Shown: positions 1-9,801, counted from the stretch's first letter. The stretch is 64,000 nucleotides of DNA from Sinorhizobium glycinis (GCF_001651865.1 NZ_LPUX01000060.1:310001-374000); one strand, 5' to 3'. Notes: generated from the letters alone by a model not told the origin. Made by a program: numbers and translations.

Positions 1-288
1 CGCGGTGGCATCGAGGTCTATCGGGAGCCCCTTTCCCAGTCATCAGCGTGGGCGTCTTGTGCGGCAGAGTGGGGTGCGGGCCCGGGTTTTAAAGGGCGAG
101 TTGCACAACGGCTTGAGGACTGGTTCACGACGCAGACGGGCTTGAAAAGCACCCTGGAAGACATGATCAATAGCCTCTGGGAGAAAACAGTGATTGCCCC
201 GTTGCTTCGCCTAGCAGAAGAGAGCGCCCCCGAAGCCGGTCCAAGTTCGGATAATGTAATCGCCTTCCCAGGTAGAGCATCAGCCTAA
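1..288 (+). CDS. C-terminal part of an unidentified protein (5' end outside the window)
   Basis: Frame 1 is open from the first base and stops with TAA at 286-288, giving 95 codons without an internal stop. The deduced tail is acidic and helical in character (stretch GLKSTLEDMINSLWEKTV) and ends in NVIAFPGRASA. I do not recognise the family. It lies on the same strand as hsdM and stops about 130 bases before it, so it may be the preceding gene of the same island. It could be a chance open frame, but the low frequency of unlikely codons and the clean end before an operator-like palindrome argue for a gene. Confidence 0.5.
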   Translation, partial: RGGIEVYREPLSQSSAWASCAAEWGAGPGFKGRVAQRLEDWFTTQTGLKSTLEDMINSLWEKTVIAPLLRLAEESAPEAGPSSDNVIAFPGRASA

Positions 289-307
289 GCCTCGCCCGCT
301 CACCCCT

Positions 308-333
308 ATCATGCGGAAACAATTCCGCATGAT
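308..333. promoter_or_regulatory. Operator-like palindrome upstream of hsdM (site A)
   Basis: An 11-base inverted repeat (ATCATGCGGAA / TTCCGCATGAT) with a four-base spacer lies 84 bases before the hsdM ATG. Its inner part, GCGGAA...TTCCGC, is shared with palindromes at 8637, 14167 and (core only) 16147. The position suggests a repressor site controlling the restriction-modification operon, but no regulator gene is visible nearby. Confidence 0.45.
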
Positions 334-416
334 ACCTGAGGCAATCCACTGGATTTAGTTTTAAAGATTTGGCCTGTACTTTGCGCCGGCAACACAAAGA
401 GACTGAACAGCACACC

Positions 417-2807
417 ATGAACCACTCTGCCCATAACAAGCTCGTTTCCTTCATCTGGTCGATCGCTGACGACTGCCTCCGCGACGTCTATGTTCGCGGC
501 AAATATCGTGACGTCATCCTGCCGATGGTCGTCCTCCGTCGTCTCGACACGCTGCTCGAACCCACCAAAGCGGCCATTCTTGAGGAAGTTCGCTTCCAAC
601 GCGAAGAAATGAAGTCCACGGAGCTGGACGATGCTCCCCTCACGGCGGCATCCGGGTATGTTTTTTACAATACCAGCAGGTGGACGTTGAAGCAGCTCCA
701 TGCGACCGCCACGAACAACCAGCAGATTCTGTTGGCGAATGTTGAGGAATACCTCAGCGGCTTCAGCGAAAACGTCAAGGAGATCATCGGCCGCTTCAAG
801 CTGCTAGAGCAGATGCGACACATGGCAAACAAGCAGGTCCTTCTCGACGTACTCGAGAAATTTATCTCGCCCTACATAAACCTGACGCCCCACGACGCCG
901 AAGACCCGGACGGCAACATGATGCCGGGCCTGTCGAACCTCGGCATGGGCTACGTTTTTGAAGAGCTAATTCGCAAGTTCAATGAAGAAAACAACGAGGA
1001 AGCCGGGGAGCACTTCACGCCGCGCGAGGTGATCCGCTTAATGACCCACCTCATCTTCGACCCGATCAGCGACGAGTTACCTCCGGTCATGACCATCTAC
1101 GATCCGGCCTGCGGTAGCGGCGGTATGCTGACCGAGGCCCAGAACTACATAAAGGACCCCGAGGGGCCCATCGCTGCCAAGGGAGACGTCTACCTATATG
1201 GCAAGGAAATCAACGACGAGACCTATGCCATCTGCAAGTCCGACATGATGATCAAGGGAAACAACCCCGAGAATATCAAGGTCGGCTCCACCCTCGCGAC
1301 GGATGAGTTCTCGGGCCATCGCTTCGATTTCATGCTTTCAAACCCACCTTACGGCAAAAGCTGGAAGAGCGATCTGAAGTACATCAAAGACGGCAATGAC
1401 GTCATCGATCCCCGCTTTCAGGTCGAGCTGACCGACTATTGGGGCAACAAGGAAACCGTCGACGCCACGCCACGCTCCAGCGACGGCCAGCTCCTCTTTC
1501 TGATGGAGATGGTGGGCAAAATGAAGCCCATCGCAAACAGCGTCATCGGTTCGCGCATTGCCAGCGTTCACAACGGCTCCAGCCTGTTCACCGGCGATGC
1601 CGGCAGCGGCGAATCCAACATTCGCCGCTACATCATTGAAAGGGACATGCTGGACACCATTATCCAGCTGCCAAACAACCTGTTCTATAACACCGGCATC
1701 ACCACCTACATTTGGCTGGTGACCAACACCAAGCCCGAGGCCCGTCGCGGCAAGGTTCAGCTGGTCGATGCCAACCTCATGTATCGCAAGTTGCGCAAGA
1801 ACCTTGGTGACAAGAACTGCGAATTTAGGCCCAAAGACATCGGCGACATCATTGCCGCCTATCTAGCCTTCCAGCCGGTCGAGCGGGAACTGGATGCAAA
1901 TGACGACCCGACCGGCATCGCGGTGCAAATATTCGACAACACCGATTTCGGCTATCACAAGGTCACTATAGAGCGTCCTGACCGTCGCCGTGCCCAGTTC
2001 AGTGCAGAGCGGCTGGAACCTTTGCGTTTCGACAAGTCCCTGCGCGAGCCGATGGAACATCTATGGGCCGAGCATGGCAACAAGGTCTATGAGCCCAGTT
2101 TCCTGAAATCGCAGGCCAAGGCGATCCAAGCCTGGTGCGAGGAGCGGGAGTTCGCCCTCAACGCGAAGCAGCGCGCCAAGCTTGTCGATATCGGCCTCTG
2201 GCTGCGGCAACGCGAGCTGATCGAGGTTGGCCATCAGCTGATGCAGACCATCGGCACCGACGAGACGCCGGATTTCAACGCTTTCCGGGACAAGGTTAGC
2301 GGGGTGCTAAAGGCTCGCAAAATCAAGCTCACGGCGACCGAAAAGAACGCAATCCTGAACGCGGTCAGTTGGTATGCCGATGATGCGGAAAAGGTGGTCG
2401 ACAGTGTCAACCGGTTTACCCAGGCGGAGCTAGAGTCCTTCGCGGCGCGGCTGGGCTGCGGTATCGACGAACTGGGCGACTTCGGGCTTTACGTTCAACC
2501 CGATGGCAGTTGGCTCACCTATGAGAGCAGCACTGATTTGCGCGACAGCGAGGCAGTGCCGCTGAAGGATAGTATCCACCGCTATTTCAAGGCCGAGGTA
2601 GGACCGCATGTGCCCGAGGCCTGGATCAACCTCGACACGGTGAAGATCGGGTACGAGATCAGTTTCAACAAGTATTTTTACCGCCACAAGCCACTGCGGA
2701 GTCTTGAGGCGGTGAAGCGCGACATTCTGGCGTTGGAGCGAAAGGCCGATGGGCTGATCGCCAATATCCTTGGGGTTAAGCCCACCGACCTGTCGGAGGC
2801 GGTGTGA
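417..2807 (+). CDS. hsdM: Type I restriction-modification system methyltransferase subunit HsdM
   Basis: The 796-residue product is the modification subunit of a type I system; it methylates adenine in the target chosen by HsdS. The SAM-binding motif DPACGSGGM is at about residue 229 and the adenine-methylase motif NPPYG at about 309, after an N-terminal HsdM helical domain. It has a long C-terminal extension of some 230 residues after the catalytic domain, as in the long HsdM class. The open frame reaches back to a TTG at 369, but the ATG at 417 (MNHSAHNKLVSF) fits the family N-terminus. hsdS overlaps its stop codon (TGATG), indicating translational coupling. Confidence 0.96.
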   Translation: MNHSAHNKLVSFIWSIADDCLRDVYVRGKYRDVILPMVVLRRLDTLLEPTKAAILEEVRFQREEMKSTELDDAPLTAASGYVFYNTSRWTLKQLHATATNNQQILLANVEEYLSGFSENVKEIIGRFKLLEQMRHMANKQVLLDVLEKFISPYINLTPHDAEDPDGNMMPGLSNLGMGYVFEELIRKFNEENNEEAGEHFTPREVIRLMTHLIFDPISDELPPVMTIYDPACGSGGMLTEAQNYIKDPEGPIAAKGDVYLYGKEINDETYAICKSDMMIKGNNPENIKVGSTLATDEFSGHRFDFMLSNPPYGKSWKSDLKYIKDGNDVIDPRFQVELTDYWGNKETVDATPRSSDGQLLFLMEMVGKMKPIANSVIGSRIASVHNGSSLFTGDAGSGESNIRRYIIERDMLDTIIQLPNNLFYNTGITTYIWLVTNTKPEARRGKVQLVDANLMYRKLRKNLGDKNCEFRPKDIGDIIAAYLAFQPVERELDANDDPTGIAVQIFDNTDFGYHKVTIERPDRRRAQFSAERLEPLRFDKSLREPMEHLWAEHGNKVYEPSFLKSQAKAIQAWCEEREFALNAKQRAKLVDIGLWLRQRELIEVGHQLMQTIGTDETPDFNAFRDKVSGVLKARKIKLTATEKNAILNAVSWYADDAEKVVDSVNRFTQAELESFAARLGCGIDELGDFGLYVQPDGSWLTYESSTDLRDSEAVPLKDSIHRYFKAEVGPHVPEAWINLDTVKIGYEISFNKYFYRHKPLRSLEAVKRDILALERKADGLIANILGVKPTDLSEAV

Positions 2808-4084
2808 TGACGCTTGCCGCTTACCCAACCTATGACAGCTACAAGGACAGCGGTGTCGATTGGATCGGCGAGATTCCAAATTCATGGGATCAGGTTGCAA
2901 ATAAGCGTCTGTTTAAACTCCGCAAGACACAAGTGGGCAAGCGTTCATCTGAATACGATCTGCTTTCGCTAACGCTTCGCGGCATAATCAAACGCGATAT
3001 GGACAATCCTGAAGGGAAGTTCCCTGCCGAGTTCGACACTTATCAGGACGTTCGCCCGGGGGATTTCGTATTTTGTCATTTCGATGTGGAAGAGACACCG
3101 AGGACAGTCGGCCTATCCGCCCTCGATGGCATGATTACCGGAGCGTACACCGTATATGAACTGAAGGCAGAAGCGGATGCGAGCTTTCTTTTTTATTTCT
3201 ATCTTAATGCCGACGCCGACAAGAAGCTGCGCGGCCTCTACAAAGGGCTGAGAAATACAATCCCAAAGGAGAGCTTTGGAGCATTCAAAACCCCGTTGCC
3301 CCCCTTACCGGAACAACGCGCCATCGCGGCGTTTCTGGATGAGAAATGCGCCAAGGTGGACGAGGCGGTGCAGATAAAGGAAGAGCAGATCGCGCTTCTG
3401 CGCGAACGGCGGCAGATTCTGATCCAACAGGCCGTCACCCGCGGCCTGAACCCCGACGCGCCCTTAAAGTACAGCGGCATCGACTGGATCGGCCAAATCC
3501 CTTCGCATTGGGAACTGCGTCCAAACAAGCACATTCTGCGGCTCAAGAAGTCCCTTGTGGGTAGGCAATCTTCCGAATACGAACTTTTGTCATTGACCCT
3601 CCGCGGGATCATCAAGCGTGACATGGAAAACCCCGAGGGCAAGTTCCCAGCAGAATTCGATAGCTACCAAGAAGTAAGCCCTGGCGACTTCGTGTTCTGC
3701 CATTTCGATGTCGAGGAAACACCTCGAACCGTCGGGCTTTCCGAGTATTTCGGCATGATTACCGGCGCTTACACGGTTTACTCAGTGCCCGAAGGCATCG
3801 ACCGGCGATTCCTGCTGCACTTCTTCATCTGCGCTGACACGGACAAGAAGATGCGTAGTCTGTACAAGGGCTTGCGCAACACCATCCCAAAGGAAGCCTT
3901 CGGCGCATTCAAGACACCACTACCGCCGCTTGAAGAGCAGCGCCAAATCGTGGCCCACATCGATGAGGCGTCGCGCAAGATTGAAGACGCTATTGTCATC
4001 AAGGAAGAGCAGATCGCCGCGCTCAAAGAACACAAGACATGCCTGATCAACGCGGCGATCACAGGCAAGATCAAGGTGGCGTAA
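2807..4084 (+). CDS. hsdS: Type I restriction system specificity subunit HsdS with two near-identical target recognition domains
   Basis: This 425-residue subunit selects the DNA target for the HsdM/HsdR complex. It has the usual TRD1-helix-TRD2-helix plan: TRD1 about residues 25-172, spacer coiled coil 172-215, TRD2 about 235-380, C-terminal helix to 425. Unusually, residues 41-170 and 249-378 align without gaps and, by my count, agree at about 100 of 130 positions, including PGDFVFCHFDVEETPRTVGLS. Their codons differ at most synonymous sites, so this is not a recent duplication. Similar TRDs predict a bipartite target with matching inverted half-sites. The ATG overlaps the hsdM stop; a GTG one codon earlier is also possible. 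Confidence 0.95.
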   Translation: MTLAAYPTYDSYKDSGVDWIGEIPNSWDQVANKRLFKLRKTQVGKRSSEYDLLSLTLRGIIKRDMDNPEGKFPAEFDTYQDVRPGDFVFCHFDVEETPRTVGLSALDGMITGAYTVYELKAEADASFLFYFYLNADADKKLRGLYKGLRNTIPKESFGAFKTPLPPLPEQRAIAAFLDEKCAKVDEAVQIKEEQIALLRERRQILIQQAVTRGLNPDAPLKYSGIDWIGQIPSHWELRPNKHILRLKKSLVGRQSSEYELLSLTLRGIIKRDMENPEGKFPAEFDSYQEVSPGDFVFCHFDVEETPRTVGLSEYFGMITGAYTVYSVPEGIDRRFLLHFFICADTDKKMRSLYKGLRNTIPKEAFGAFKTPLPPLEEQRQIVAHIDEASRKIEDAIVIKEEQIAALKEHKTCLINAAITGKIKVA

Positions 4085-4093
4085 GGGGGGATC

Positions 4094-7000
4094 ATGGTAA
4101 CCAACACTAAGGAAGTGGCTCTGGAACAGGCGATTCAGCGGCACCTGACGGGCACGACAACCGAGGACCTCGCCAGCCACCCTGCGCCGGTCAATCACGG
4201 CTACTTCCAATTCGGACGGCCTTCCGATTTCGACGCTCAATATGCGATCGACACAAGGCTCTTCTGGGAGTTTCTTGAGAACACGCAAGGAAAGGAGCTG
4301 GCAAAACTGCAGGACCAGAGCCCCGCCGACTGGCAGCGCAAGATACTCGAACGCTTTGATCGGCTAGTAAAGAAGAATGGACTTCTGCATCTGTTGAAGA
4401 AGGGGCTTGCCGTCGATGACGCAACCTTCACGCTCATGTACGCCGCCCCTCTCGCTAGCTCGGCGGCCAAGGTCCATGAAAACTTCGCCGCCAATATCTT
4501 CAGTGCTACCCGACAGGTCCGCTATTCGGAAACAAATCCAGGCGAAGAGATCGACATGGTCCTTTTCGTCAACGGACTGCCGCTGATCACTGTAGAGCTG
4601 AAGAACGCGTGGACCGGTCAGACCGCTCGCTACCATGGGCAGAAGCAGTATCGCGACGGCCGTGATGCCACCCAGCCCCTTCTTCAGTTTGGTCGCGCAT
4701 TAGTGCACATGGCCGTGGACACCGACGAGGTGTTCATGACGACGAAGCTTGCCGGGCCTGCAACCTTCTTCCTGCCTTTCAACAAGGGACATAACGAAGG
4801 CGAGGGCAATCCACCTAATCCAAATGGCCACAAGACCGCCTATCTGTGGGAAGAGGTGTTCACCAAGGAAAGCCTGGCGGGCATCATCCAGCACTTCGTG
4901 CTGCTGGAAGGAAAGGCGACGGACCCTCTGGCCAAAAAGTCGATGATCTTCCCACGTTACCATCAGTTGGACGTCGTGCGCCGGCTGTTGTGGCACGCTG
5001 CAACGAACGGCGTCGGACAAAGCTATCTGATCCAGCATTCGGCGGGTTCCGGAAAGTCGAATTCGATCACCTGGGCGGCGTATCAGCTAATCGAAACCTA
5101 TCCGGTATCTGCCAGCGTGGCGGGCGGAAAAGGACTGGATCAACCGCTGTTCGACAGCGTCATCGTTGTCACCGATCGACGTCTTCTGGACAAGCAGCTA
5201 CGTGATAACATCAAGGACTTCTCCGAGGTCAAGAACATCGTCGCGCCAGCCATGCGTTCCGCCGACCTGAAATCGGCGCTTGAGAACGGCAAGAAGATCA
5301 TCATCACGACGATCCAGAAGTTCCCCTTTATTATCGAAGGGATCGCCGACCTCAGCGACAAGCGCTTCGCAGTGATCATCGACGAGGCGCATAGCGGGCA
5401 AAGTGGCAGCGCGCATGACAACATGAACCGCGCGATGGGCGCGAGCGACGCAGACCCTGACGAAGATGATCCGCAGGATCGGATTCTGGCCGCGATGCAA
5501 TCGCGCAAGATGCGTGGCAACGCCTCCTATTTTGCCTTCACGGCGACGCCGAAGAACACAACGCTCGAGAAGTTTGGGGAACGTCAACCCGACGGGAGCT
5601 TCAAGGCCTTCCACCTCTACAGCATGAAGCAGGCCATTGAGGAAGGCTTCATCCTGAACGTCCTCGCAAATTATACGACTTACAAGAGCTATTACGAAAT
5701 CCAGAAGTCGATAGCGGACAATCCGTTGTTCGACACCAAGAAGGCCCAGAAGAAGCTTCGGGCCTATGTGGAGCGCAGCCAACAGACCATCAACACAAAG
5801 GCCGAAATCATGCTCGACCATTTCATCGAGCAGGTTGTAACGCCCAAGAAGCTGCACGGCAAAGCCAAGGGTATGGTGGTCACCCAGAACATTGAGTCGG
5901 CGATCCGCTACTATAAAGCCCTGACAAAGCTATTGGCGGATCGGGGTTATCCGCTCAAGGCCTTGATCGCATTTTCCGGTGAAAAGGAGGTCGACGGTGT
6001 AACCCACACCGAGGCCGACATGAACGGTTTCCCGGAGTCGGATACGAGGGACAAATTCGACGAGGATGAATATCGGTTGCTTGTGGTCGCAAACAAGTAT
6101 CTGACCGGTTTCGATCAGCCAAAGCTGACGACCATGTATGTCGACAAGAAGCTGCAACATGTTCTGGCCGTGCAGGCTCTGTCACGGCTGAATCGCTCTG
6201 CACCGAAACTCGGCAAGCGCACTGAAGACTTGTTTATCCTCGACTTCTTCAACGACGTCGCTGATATCAAGTCAGCCTTCGATCCATTCTACACGGTCAC
6301 CACCCTGTCGTCGGCGACGGATGTGAATGTGCTTCATGAGATCAAGGACGCACTCGACACGGTGGGCATCTATGAGTGGCAAGAGGTAGAGGATTTTGTC
6401 GCCCGCTACTTTGCCGGTGACGATGCCCAGTTGCTTAGCCCGATCATCGATGCGGCCGCTGATAGGTTCAATCACCAACTGGATTTGGCCGACAATGATA
6501 AGATCGATTTTAAGATCAAGGCGCGCCAGTTCGTGAAGATTTACGGCCAGATGGCGTCAATTATGCCATTCGAGGTCGTTGAGTGGGAAAAGCTCTTCTG
6601 GTTCCTGAAGTTCCTGATTCCAAAACTGCATATCACGGACCCAGACCAGGATATGCTTGATGAGCTTCTGGAGGCTGTGGACCTGTCGTCTTACGGGCTT
6701 GAGAGAACCCGATTGAACCAAGACATCGAGCTTGACGCAACGCCGACGGAACTTGACCCGCAAAACCCCAATCCCCGCGGTTACCGGGATGGCGAACAGG
6801 AGCGGGACCCGCTGGATGATATCATTCACACCTTCAATGAGCGCTGGTTCCAGGGATGGGGCGCGACACCGGAGGAGCAACGGGTGAAGTTCATCAATGT
6901 CGTGAACGGCATCAGAGCGCACCCCGATTTTACCGAGAAATACGAGGAGAACACCGACCCCTACAATCGCGGACTCGCGCTCGAGAAGATGATGCAAGAC

Positions 7001-7117
7001 GTGATGCTGAAACGCCGTAAGGAGGAACTCGAGCTATACAAGCTCTTCGCCTCTGATCCGGCCTTTAAAGCTGCTTGGAGTCAGAGCATCGAAACGGTCC
7101 TTAGGACCGGCATGTGA
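4094..7117 (+). CDS. hsdR: Type I restriction endonuclease subunit HsdR
   Basis: The 1007-residue product is the translocase and nuclease of the system. The N-terminal PD-(D/E)xK nuclease domain shows EIDMVLF at about residue 152 and PLITVELKN with E and K near 167-169. The SF2 helicase motor has Walker A HSAGSGKSN at about 315 and DEAH at about 429, followed by FTATP. The C-terminal helical part ends in an intact frame. It begins nine bases after hsdS, with a G-rich ribosome site just before the ATG. All catalytic motifs are present, so the hsdMSR operon appears functional. Confidence 0.96.
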   Translation: MVTNTKEVALEQAIQRHLTGTTTEDLASHPAPVNHGYFQFGRPSDFDAQYAIDTRLFWEFLENTQGKELAKLQDQSPADWQRKILERFDRLVKKNGLLHLLKKGLAVDDATFTLMYAAPLASSAAKVHENFAANIFSATRQVRYSETNPGEEIDMVLFVNGLPLITVELKNAWTGQTARYHGQKQYRDGRDATQPLLQFGRALVHMAVDTDEVFMTTKLAGPATFFLPFNKGHNEGEGNPPNPNGHKTAYLWEEVFTKESLAGIIQHFVLLEGKATDPLAKKSMIFPRYHQLDVVRRLLWHAATNGVGQSYLIQHSAGSGKSNSITWAAYQLIETYPVSASVAGGKGLDQPLFDSVIVVTDRRLLDKQLRDNIKDFSEVKNIVAPAMRSADLKSALENGKKIIITTIQKFPFIIEGIADLSDKRFAVIIDEAHSGQSGSAHDNMNRAMGASDADPDEDDPQDRILAAMQSRKMRGNASYFAFTATPKNTTLEKFGERQPDGSFKAFHLYSMKQAIEEGFILNVLANYTTYKSYYEIQKSIADNPLFDTKKAQKKLRAYVERSQQTINTKAEIMLDHFIEQVVTPKKLHGKAKGMVVTQNIESAIRYYKALTKLLADRGYPLKALIAFSGEKEVDGVTHTEADMNGFPESDTRDKFDEDEYRLLVVANKYLTGFDQPKLTTMYVDKKLQHVLAVQALSRLNRSAPKLGKRTEDLFILDFFNDVADIKSAFDPFYTVTTLSSATDVNVLHEIKDALDTVGIYEWQEVEDFVARYFAGDDAQLLSPIIDAAADRFNHQLDLADNDKIDFKIKARQFVKIYGQMASIMPFEVVEWEKLFWFLKFLIPKLHITDPDQDMLDELLEAVDLSSYGLERTRLNQDIELDATPTELDPQNPNPRGYRDGEQERDPLDDIIHTFNERWFQGWGATPEEQRVKFINVVNGIRAHPDFTEKYEENTDPYNRGLALEKMMQDVMLKRRKEELELYKLFASDPAFKAAWSQSIETVLRTGM

Positions 7118-7171
7118 CGAGTTGATCGAATGCAAAGCCTGATGCGCTAACTTGTTTGGAGCCGGCGAGGA

Positions 7172-8443
7172 ATGTCAATCACGACAACGGTATTGTTTCA
7201 ACGGCCTCAACAGGAGATCGCGACACTCATCCGCGATCGACTTTCCCGATCCGTAGCCACGCGGATTGTGACGGGTTTCGCCACGCCGGGCGGACTGGCA
7301 GAGATCGGTGCTCCGATACGAGCGAATCCTGGCAGCCTTGAAACCTTCGTGATCGGCGCGTCCACGTATCCTGGATTTCAAGCGCTCGACAATCTTTTGG
7401 CCGCGGGCGTGCCAGTTGATCGGTTGCATGTCCATTTGGGATTTAGTGCGCCTTCCGGCACACCGAAGAATCCGGTGGTGCGTTACCATCCAATGCTGCA
7501 CAGCAAAGTCTACTACATGGAATTGCCCGCTTCCAGCGCATGCGCATTCATCGGGTCACACAATGTGACAGCTTTTGCATTGGGCGGCAGCAACGGAGAG
7601 GCTTCGGTCCTTATTGAAGGTGATATGCACGCGCCCGAGTTCGCCGCTATTCGAAGCCATGTCGATGAAGCGCAGAGACAGGCAACGCCCTATTCTCCAA
7701 CCATGAAGGAAGGATTTTCGTGGTGGTTTAAGGAGTATGTGGAGGGCCTCAAAGCCGAAATACGCATCCCGACCGATTGGGTGACAGTTCGCACCATTCT
7801 CGCGTTCTCGCATATTCAGGGGGGGCGCAGTCCAAGGGTCGGCGAAACAATTTACTTCGAAATCCCCGCCGGTATCGAGGAAATTGAATCACTCAAGACT
7901 GAAGTCCATTTGTTCCTTTACGGCACCATGCCTGCCGATCCGATGAGCGCCATCAATGCCGTCAGGAGCGCAAGCAGACGCTACACATGTCAGACCATTG
8001 GAGTTGAAAACGGGCAAGGCAATCGAGAAGTATCAGTGGACTGGGTCATTGATGGTAGTTGGGCTCTCACTCCGGTGCCTTCCGCAACATTCCGCCCATC
8101 TACGCCTGCTGGCATGCAGCAGGTGCGAGCCAAGGTGGTCGATACGTCGCTGCCATCCTACGAGTATGCGTTTGAGCGAGAGCGGACAGGCTGGGACCCG
8201 GTATTTTCTGAGATAGACGTGATTGACGCGTTGGAGCCACCGCTATTGGAGGAGGTTGCTCGTCGTGAGGCGCGCGGTGGTCGTCAGATTGACGCGTGGA
8301 GGCTAGTCAGCGCGATCGAACCGCGTTCCGGTGCACATTTGGAAACTGACCAAAAAGCTCTCAACCGGGCGATTCCCGAGTCCGGAGCATTCATTTTGGT
8401 CTCTTTGCGTAGACGGCGATCCGATAGCAAGCGCGAGGGTTAG
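7172..8443 (+). CDS. PLD-like (HKD-type) protein downstream of hsdR
   Basis: The 423-residue protein has an N-terminal phospholipase D-like fold. HPMLHSKVYYM at about residue 107 gives the H-x-K pair, and the following FIGSHNVTAFAL with GSNGEASVLIEG is the usual second half of a PLD active site in nuclease-type members. Only one HKD-like motif is seen, as in PLD nucleases that dimerise. The C-terminal 200 residues are unlike anything I recognise. It starts 54 bases after hsdR on the same strand with an AGGA site before the ATG, so it is probably the fourth gene of the restriction operon, perhaps an accessory nuclease. The link to restriction is inferred from position. Confidence 0.7.
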   Translation: MSITTTVLFQRPQQEIATLIRDRLSRSVATRIVTGFATPGGLAEIGAPIRANPGSLETFVIGASTYPGFQALDNLLAAGVPVDRLHVHLGFSAPSGTPKNPVVRYHPMLHSKVYYMELPASSACAFIGSHNVTAFALGGSNGEASVLIEGDMHAPEFAAIRSHVDEAQRQATPYSPTMKEGFSWWFKEYVEGLKAEIRIPTDWVTVRTILAFSHIQGGRSPRVGETIYFEIPAGIEEIESLKTEVHLFLYGTMPADPMSAINAVRSASRRYTCQTIGVENGQGNREVSVDWVIDGSWALTPVPSATFRPSTPAGMQQVRAKVVDTSLPSYEYAFERERTGWDPVFSEIDVIDALEPPLLEEVARREARGGRQIDAWRLVSAIEPRSGAHLETDQKALNRAIPESGAFILVSLRRRRSDSKREG

Positions 8444-8940
8444 TTTCAGCCAGTTGATCGACGATTGATTGACCGAGATCACAAAGTTTATTGATCGGTG
8501 CCGCACATGGCTGAGACGAAGGCGGGGAGCCCGCCATCACGAGTGGCGGGCACGTGTCTGAAACCATCGTCCATCTTCCGGCTCAGAGTTTCTGAAGGAC
8601 TTTGCTAGCACCGGGCAGCGGCCTTCTGGCTATCCAATGCGGAAATCATTTCCACATCTCTCGTCGGGCCTTGTCCGGGGTCCGACATTTGCTGCAGCAT
8701 CGTAGATGTATGAGTTTGTCACCCGAGGAGCCAGAATTCGGATGCCGAACGCGCAGCTTGCAATTGCCCGTGTCCGCCATACCAAGTCCGCAGAATCCGA
8801 AGATGATTTTTCGATTCCAGCACAAACGTCGTGGTCAGGAGTAATGGGGGGAAGGCGTTGGGAAAGAATGCAACGCCGTTTGCGGAATAGTACTACGGAG
8901 CTCCAAACGAAGAGCAGGCGGACATGGCCGAGCTGAACCA
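8444..8940. other. Gap with no convincing gene
   Basis: Several short frames of 75-105 codons cross this stretch on both strands, but none has a family resemblance, a good ribosome site and a sensible composition together. It contains palindrome site B at 8637-8657. The base composition is less GC-rich than the core part of the window. Confidence 0.5.
8637..8657. promoter_or_regulatory. Operator-like palindrome (site B)
   Basis: ATGCGGAAAT-C-ATTTCCACAT is an inverted repeat of ten-base arms with one mismatch, and matches site C at 14167 in all but a few bases. It lies between the PLD-like gene and the frameshifted gene at 8941 and is not immediately upstream of a recognised start codon. Confidence 0.4.
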
Positions 8941-9284
8941 TCACCGGATTGTGCTAAGAGCCGCCGATCGAGACGGCAGGTGCCATTTGGGCCGGAACGG
9001 AAACAGGCCATCCGAGTACCGATCGGCCAGGTCTTCGAAGACATCCTCGCTTTCCCGGACATCGAAACCCTGGCGTTCCAGTTCGCCGACGATGGCTTCG
9101 GAGAGCTTGTCCAGGGCGACCCGCGCATCTTCCCGTCCCTGGGCGGCGGTGATCATCTGCCAGAGCAGCACCCTCGCCAGGTCATCCCGTGATGGTCTCG
9201 GCGTCGGTTTCTTGCTTCGTCTCTTACCCGTTGCTGGCGGACCGCCTGTTCTGCATTGCGTTGTTTCTTCGATTTCCGGGGCAT
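8941..9284 (-). pseudogene. Small gene of unknown function broken by a single-base frameshift
   Basis: On the minus strand an ATG at 9284 follows a good AAGGAGA site and opens a highly charged N-terminus (MPRKSKKQRNAEQAVRQQRV...EARNRRR), but that frame stops at 9153. From about 9215 downward the neighbouring frame continues as PSRDDLARVLLWQM...IVGELERQGF...EDLADRYSDGLFP and ends with TGA at 8941. Joining the two at about 9195-9210 would need one extra base (or two fewer) and gives a sensible protein of about 115 residues. A TTG-initiated reading of the second frame alone from 9339 is possible, but its first 30 residues look non-coding. The function is unknown. Confidence 0.55.
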
Positions 9285-9431
9285 TGCCTGTCTCCTTGTT
9301 GCGGAGCCTCAGCCTCGGTGTCGACCATGCAAGAAACAAACGCGGCTACCTGTGTTGACATTCGAACAGGAAGGGGCGGATCGTCTCCAATCGCGAGTCG
9401 GACGGCCTTCGGCCCGCAAACGCGGTTTGCC

Positions 9432-9480
9432 GGAATCGCCGATCAGGACTTTGGCAACGACGAAATTGGAACAGGAATCG
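9432..9480 (+). repeat. GGAATCG heptamers, 21-base spacing (cluster 1)
   Basis: GGAATCG occurs at 9432 and 9474, exactly 42 bases apart, with a degenerate copy GGCAACG midway at 9453. The spacing equals that of cluster 2. Confidence 0.4.
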
Positions 9481-9801
9481 CGGAAGGGTAAATTGAGATG
9501 ATGTGTTTCGAGTTGCCCGGAACGTAGGCCAGGGCATGATGCCTTGATCTGACTGGAGTTGATTTGCGGAAGACTTGATCCGGCCTGAAGCGCTTTGTCG
9601 CCAGATTGGGATGACGCCTTGTGGGCAGACAGCATCACAATTCCCGACAACGTACCCTGAGGCCTTCCCAACCAGCTATATTCTGGTGAGGCATCGACCG
9701 GGTCACTCCATGCACCGCGTCATCGTCTTCGTGTAGTCTTCGCCACCGCGGACGGCTGCCGATGGCAGGTAACCCGAGCTCGTCCCAACGGTGCCGGCGC
9801 A

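Noticed and set aside
8630-8944. Possible 104-residue minus-strand gene
   Set aside because: No ribosome site, odd composition and no similarity; it overlaps palindrome site B.
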